Positions 60,752 to 64,000 of a stretch of 64,000 nt of DNA are shown piece after piece (positions within the stretch are counted from its first letter, which is position 1; each line of letters begins with the position of its first letter). The notes beneath the pieces were generated by a model that had not been told where the DNA came from, searched no databases, and worked only from the letters and a program-made list of their open reading frames with translations. This stretch comes from Asterias rubens (lineage: Eukaryota > Echinodermata > Asteroidea > Forcipulatida > Asteriidae): positions 11,850,146 to 11,914,145 of the forward strand of contig NC_047076.1 in the NCBI RefSeq assembly GCF_902459465.1. Direction: 5' to 3'. The translations under genes and the position numbers were made by a program.

Positions 60752-60845
60752 GTCCAGACGGACATTCAAAGGTTTATGATTCGCACGTCATCCTCTAACA
60801 ATGACAATGCGGCTAGCATCAACCACATCGTTGTCTTTCTACAGA
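60752..60845 (+). pseudogene. Truncated duplicate of Hikeshi exon 2
   Basis: After a TTCTATTCTCAG acceptor it reads VQTDIQRFMIRTSSSNND, NAASINHIVVFLQ, matching exon 2 at 61306 (VQTDMQQIDDTHVLF … INHIVVFL). After VVFLQ it diverges and meets a stop (60889) with no donor. The preceding intron piece (CATCTCTTAACTA) is also shared, so both acceptor and exon front were duplicated. Confidence 0.8.
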
Positions 60846-60961
60846 GACCTCGGAGTGAGGGAGATCCCTCTGTTCCCCATCCCCAACACTAAACTCGCAA
60901 TCAGATCAATTGTGGTTTTACCCTTTACACCGATATGTTAGTACTCGGTACTTTCCTGAGT

Positions 60962-61180
60962 TCTGTGAAAAAAAAATCACAGGCATATTACTTGGGTGGG
61001 ATTCGAACCATCGACCCTTGCAGTTAACGAGCAGTGTCTTCTTACCATCCTAAATAAAGGGTTCAAACTGCCTCTAGCTACCAGGCACTCGAGGTAGTCT
61101 AGTTTGTAAGACACTGCTACAGATTTGCAAAGGTCCTGGGTTCTAATCCCACCCAAGTAATCGAGTATGCCTGAGAACTC
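60962..61180. repeat. Two inverted tRNA-SINE fragments
   Basis: Right half (plus): CTCGAGGTAGTCTAGTTTGT and AAGGTCCTGGGTTCTAATCC, CACCCAAGTAAT. Left half (minus): inverse of TTACTTGGGTGGGATTCGAA. They form a long hairpin around 61050. Same family as 28925-29195. Confidence 0.75.
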
Positions 61181-61305
61181 GTGAAAGTTACTCGTCGGTG
61201 TAATGGTAAAATCAAAAGTATATGAAATTCTTTATCCCAAATGCAAATTTAACATCTAGTTCTCGCAACCATCTCTTAACTAGTTTCACCCATTTTACTC
61301 TCTAG

Positions 61306-63238
61306 GTCCAGACAGACATGCAACAGATAGACGACACTCATGTCCTCTTCAACATTTTCAATGCGGCTACCATCAACCACATCGTTGTCTTCCTGACCGG
61401 GACCGGAGCGATTCCAGAGGGAATGGGCGGGGCCATCTACTTCAGTTGGCCGTCACCGGAGGGCGAAATGGTCTGGATGTTTCTCGGTTTCATCACCAAC
61501 GAAAAGCCAAGTGCCATTTTTAAAGTAGTCGGCTTGAAGAAAGGTATGGTTGACAAAAAAATGTAGTCAATATGTTTCATCAGGCCGGTGTTTATATCCT
61601 GTTTTATTGGCATAACTGTCACATCTCCACCCGCAAAATATTATGATTACATGTCCATGTACGTGCAAATGGGCAATTCCACGGTCAGTCGCAAAACACT
61701 TTTCAGTGTAATTTCTCGATCGTGGTGCTAGAAGTTCTGTGTGAGATATTCTTTCCTCTAAGTTTATAGACTGATTTGTACTTGACACCCAAGGCTTTGA
61801 ATTGATAATTATTAGAAATGTTGTGGGCTTTGTGCTCTGGATGTTATAACGTTGTAAAGACCGGTCAGTCGCATTACACAAAAAGGACATGGTAAAAAAA
61901 ACACTTGTCACAATTCAAAAATCTCCTCTATCAAAAAGATTGTGAAAGTGTTACTATATGTAACACACAACTCTTATACATGAGTATCCAACAGGATACT
62001 TATAAATGGTCAGCAACTTGAACTTTTAGGTATACTGTCGCATTACAGTCAGTCGCATTACAGTTTTCCAGGCAATGTAGCCACGCCTACATGGTGCCCA
62101 AGCCGAGTTCTGATTTGGCAATAATTGGGTTCATTCCTTGTCAACAACTAAAAATAAATTGGTTTCATATGTTAGCTATAACTTCTAAGTGGAAAGAAAG
62201 TTGTGACATAAACTTGATTTTTGTGTGTTATGTCCATGTTTGCTTGGAATTGCCGAAATACCTACAGGAACAATCCTTCTTGCCCAGAGCAAGACTATTG
62301 AGATATTCCCTAAAGCAAAGCAAGAAATCATCTTGGTTAGAAGCATTGGACACTATTGGTGATTACTCAAAATAATTGTTAACATAAAAACTGACTTGGT
62401 AATGAGCAATGGAGAGCTGTTGATAGTAAAAAACATTGTGAGAAACGACTCCCTCTGAATCTGAAGTAACGTAGTTTTTGAGAAAGTAGTAATTTCTCAC
62501 TAAAATATTTGATTTGATTTCGAGACCTCAACTGAAAGCACACAACTTCGTACGAACAGGGTTTTTTCTCTTCCATTATTCTCTCACAACTTCGAAGACC
62601 AATTGAGTTCAAATTTTCACAGGTTTGTTCTTTGTGCATATTTTGAGATACACCAAGTGAGAAGACTGGTCTCTGAAAATATTACTAAAGGTGTCCAGTG
62701 TCAATGATCAATTTTTGGCATCCAGTGGTTCCACTTCGTCAACAACAATGAGGTCACCCAAAGAACGTGTCCGCCCCCCCATCAACCAACTAATTCAACA
62801 CCGCCACTCTGCCTTCTTCGGTCATGTTGCTCGCCTAGCTGACAACATCCCAGCTAAAAAAGCTCTTAAGTATCGCCATCAACTCCAGGGGAGGCCTAGC
62901 ACCAGCTCCTGGCTGGAAGAGACCTAGACAGAGGCGCCCTCGGTCATCCTAGGCCCAACAACTTGGTCGGTCGAGCAAAATCGCCCACATGTGGCGTGAG
63001 GCTCTAGGACGTGGACACATGAAATCGGCGCGATGGACCCTTGCTGCCTCTGCGGGTTGATTGATTGATTGTCTTTTTATGATTTTGTTTGAATGTGTCT
63101 TTCAAAGGAAGTTCTACAAACAACTCATTCATGCAGTCTATGCCTGTAAAGCAGCCGATGAAGACGATGTCACAGATTGGAATCTCTGTGGAACCCCTTC
63201 ACGTTATCCAGCATCAGATACCAGCAGAAACTACCCAG
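61306..63238 (+). CDS. HIKESHI: Hikeshi (OPI10-like) nuclear import carrier, internal exons
   Basis: Exon 61306-61543 (TCTCTAG acceptor, GTATGG donor) encodes INHIVVFLTG, IPEGMGGAIYFSWPSPEGEM, VWMFLGFITNEKPSAIFKVV and GLKK, the diagnostic N-terminal core of Hikeshi, the carrier that imports Hsp70 into the nucleus under heat stress. Exon 63108-63238 continues in phase 1 with SQIGISVEPLHVIQHQI, then a GTATGT donor in phase 0. The first exon (expected MF…GRL) was not found between 58.7 and 60.7 kb, and the C-terminal exon lies past 64000. The intron holds a LINE tail and a MITE. Confidence 0.9.
61570..62337. other. Hikeshi intron, first part
   Basis: No exon seen. 61575-61615 contains the inverse of ATGCCAATAAAACCGGATAT (also at about 17901). 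Several GTCAGTCGCATTACA words repeat at 61865 and 62045-62060, perhaps an eroded inverted-repeat element from about 61680. Confidence 0.4.
62338..62701 (-). mobile_element. TTAA-family MITE in the Hikeshi intron
   Basis: AAGCATTGGACACTATTGGT on the left and TTACTAAAGGTGTCCAGTGTC on the right in pieces. The TTAA sites are lost and the central hairpin is reduced to GATTTCGAGACCTCAAC. Confidence 0.8.
62705..63058 (+). mobile_element. LINE C-terminal tail fragment
   Basis: Reads RVRPPINQLIQHRHSAFFGH, VARLADNIPAKKALKYRH, GRPSTSSW, then after a stop and frame change RPRSSWAQQLGRSSKIAHMW. This is the 'FGHVARM…' tail seen after reverse transcriptases of several LINE clades. Defective. Confidence 0.75.
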
Positions 63239-63269
63239 GTATGTTTTTATTTTGTTGTTGTGCACAGTT

Positions 63270-63415
63270 GGCTGGGTATTGGTAATTGTTAAAGACCAGT
63301 CTTCTCACTTGCTGTATCTCAACATTTGCCTAAAATAACAACCCTGTGAAAATTTGAGCTCATTCGGTCATCTAAGTTGCGAGATAATTATGAAAGAAAA
63401 AACACCCTTGTACAT
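63270..63415 (+). mobile_element. TTAA-family MITE, 5' portion
   Basis: GGTATTGGTAATTGTTAAAG, CATTTGCCTAAAATAACAAC and TTGAGCTCATTCGGTC follow the family up to AAACACCCTTGT, then break off into foldback-type sequence. It begins 32 bp after the Hikeshi donor. Confidence 0.75.
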
Positions 63416-63439
63416 GTGGTAACTTTATTCCGGTTAACA

Positions 63440-63590
63440 AGGTCCCAATTGCATAGAGCTGCTCAAGTAGAAAATACTGTTAAACAATTTTCACTGGCTG
63501 GTAACTTTATCTCGGTTAGCATAATTTTGATTTGCTTAGCTTATTTTGTGCTTAAAGGCAGTGGACACTTTTGGTAATTTTTAGTCTTTT
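63440..63590. repeat. Foldback remnant plus a MITE terminus
   Basis: GGTCCCAATTGCATAGAGCT at 63440 is one arm of the 'cccaatttcatagagctgc' family. TTAAAGGCAGTGGACACTTT at 63554-63580 is an isolated terminus of the TTAA family. Confidence 0.6.
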
Positions 63591-63659
63591 ATTATTATTG
63601 GTGTCTTTATTGGTGTCTTTATTATTATTACGTCTTCAATTAATCGTGATGCAATTAAG

Positions 63660-63835
63660 CCTGGGCGACTATTGCGACAAGTGTCAAAGTCGCAACTATT
63701 GATTGCTTAGTCGAGTAGCGACTATCGTTTTTTAACTACTCGGTTAATCGTACCTCCACGACAACTACAACAATAGTCGTGGCTTCCTGCTTGGTGAACC
63801 AATGGTGTTGCTCACCACTATTTACGACGACATAA
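63660..63835. repeat. hAT-like non-autonomous element (tentative)
   Basis: Dense alternation of CGACTATTGCGACA, AGTCGCAACTATTG, TAGTCGAGTAGCGACT and TTAATCG words resembles terminal parts of hAT elements. No TIR pair is resolved. Confidence 0.3.
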
Positions 63836-63887
63836 TTTACTTACGAAACACAATCGGACATCACGATCAGAAACACAATGCGACTCG

Positions 63888-64000
63888 ATGAGAGCTGTTG
63901 ATAAAATAAAACATCGTGAGAAACGGCTCCCTCTGAAGTAACAAAGTTTTTGAGAAAGAAGTGATTTCTCACTGAAATATTTGCATCTGCGAAAGACTTC
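63888..64000 (-). mobile_element. TTAA-family MITE running off the window
   Basis: Starts internally at GATGAGAGCTGTTGATAAAA and follows the family (GAGAAACGGCTCCCTCTGAA, GAGAAAGAAGTGATTTCTC) to the last base. The central part lies outside. Confidence 0.75.

Overview
This is eukaryotic genomic DNA: AT-rich, with spliced genes that have small exons and GT-AG or GC-AG introns, and densely packed with short transposons. The gene families are metazoan: adenylyl cyclase 5/6-like, carbonyl reductase 1-like, visinin/hippocalcin-like, Hikeshi, DUF3431 and TPR. The repeat landscape (TTAA-flanked MITEs, foldback elements whose arms read like 'gcccaatttcatagagctgc', a canonical Penelope-like element, tRNA-SINEs) makes me infer an echinoderm, most likely a sea star. 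No database was consulted.

Layout. 1-13.9 kb is gene-free and probably the first intron of an ADCY5/6-like gene, whose coding exon 1 lies on the minus strand at 13957-14985. 15-19 kb is its upstream flank. 19.5-34.4 kb holds two tandem minus-strand carbonyl-reductase (SDR) genes with identical six-exon structure: copy A (exons within 19542-24588, 277 aa) and copy B (27629-33624, 278 aa). Copy B has its promoter and first coding exon triplicated as 277-bp tandem units. 37.6-39.6 kb is a two-exon DUF3431 type II membrane protein. 41.8-45.3 kb is a three-exon neuronal calcium sensor. 45.5-45.8 kb is a broken third carbonyl-reductase fragment. 46-50.7 kb is LINE debris and a foldback element built of an 11-bp motif. 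51.2-59.9 kb contains a TPR-repeat gene with a Penelope-like retroelement inserted antisense at or inside one exon, and with eight tandem copies of the front part of another exon. 60.7-63.3 kb contains Hikeshi exons (one a truncated duplicate) running off the right edge.

Repeats dominate. One TTAA-flanked MITE family (about 340-390 bp, TIR roughly AGGCAGTGGACACTATTGGT) has about 25 copies here. Many other terminal-inverted-repeat elements, tRNA-derived SINEs, Penelope terminal fragments and LINE 3' ends fill the introns and intergenic DNA. The genes are not functionally linked; the common theme is local tandem duplication of exons and genes (carbonyl reductase, its first exon, its last exon, the calcium-sensor tail, the TPR exon, Hikeshi exon 2).
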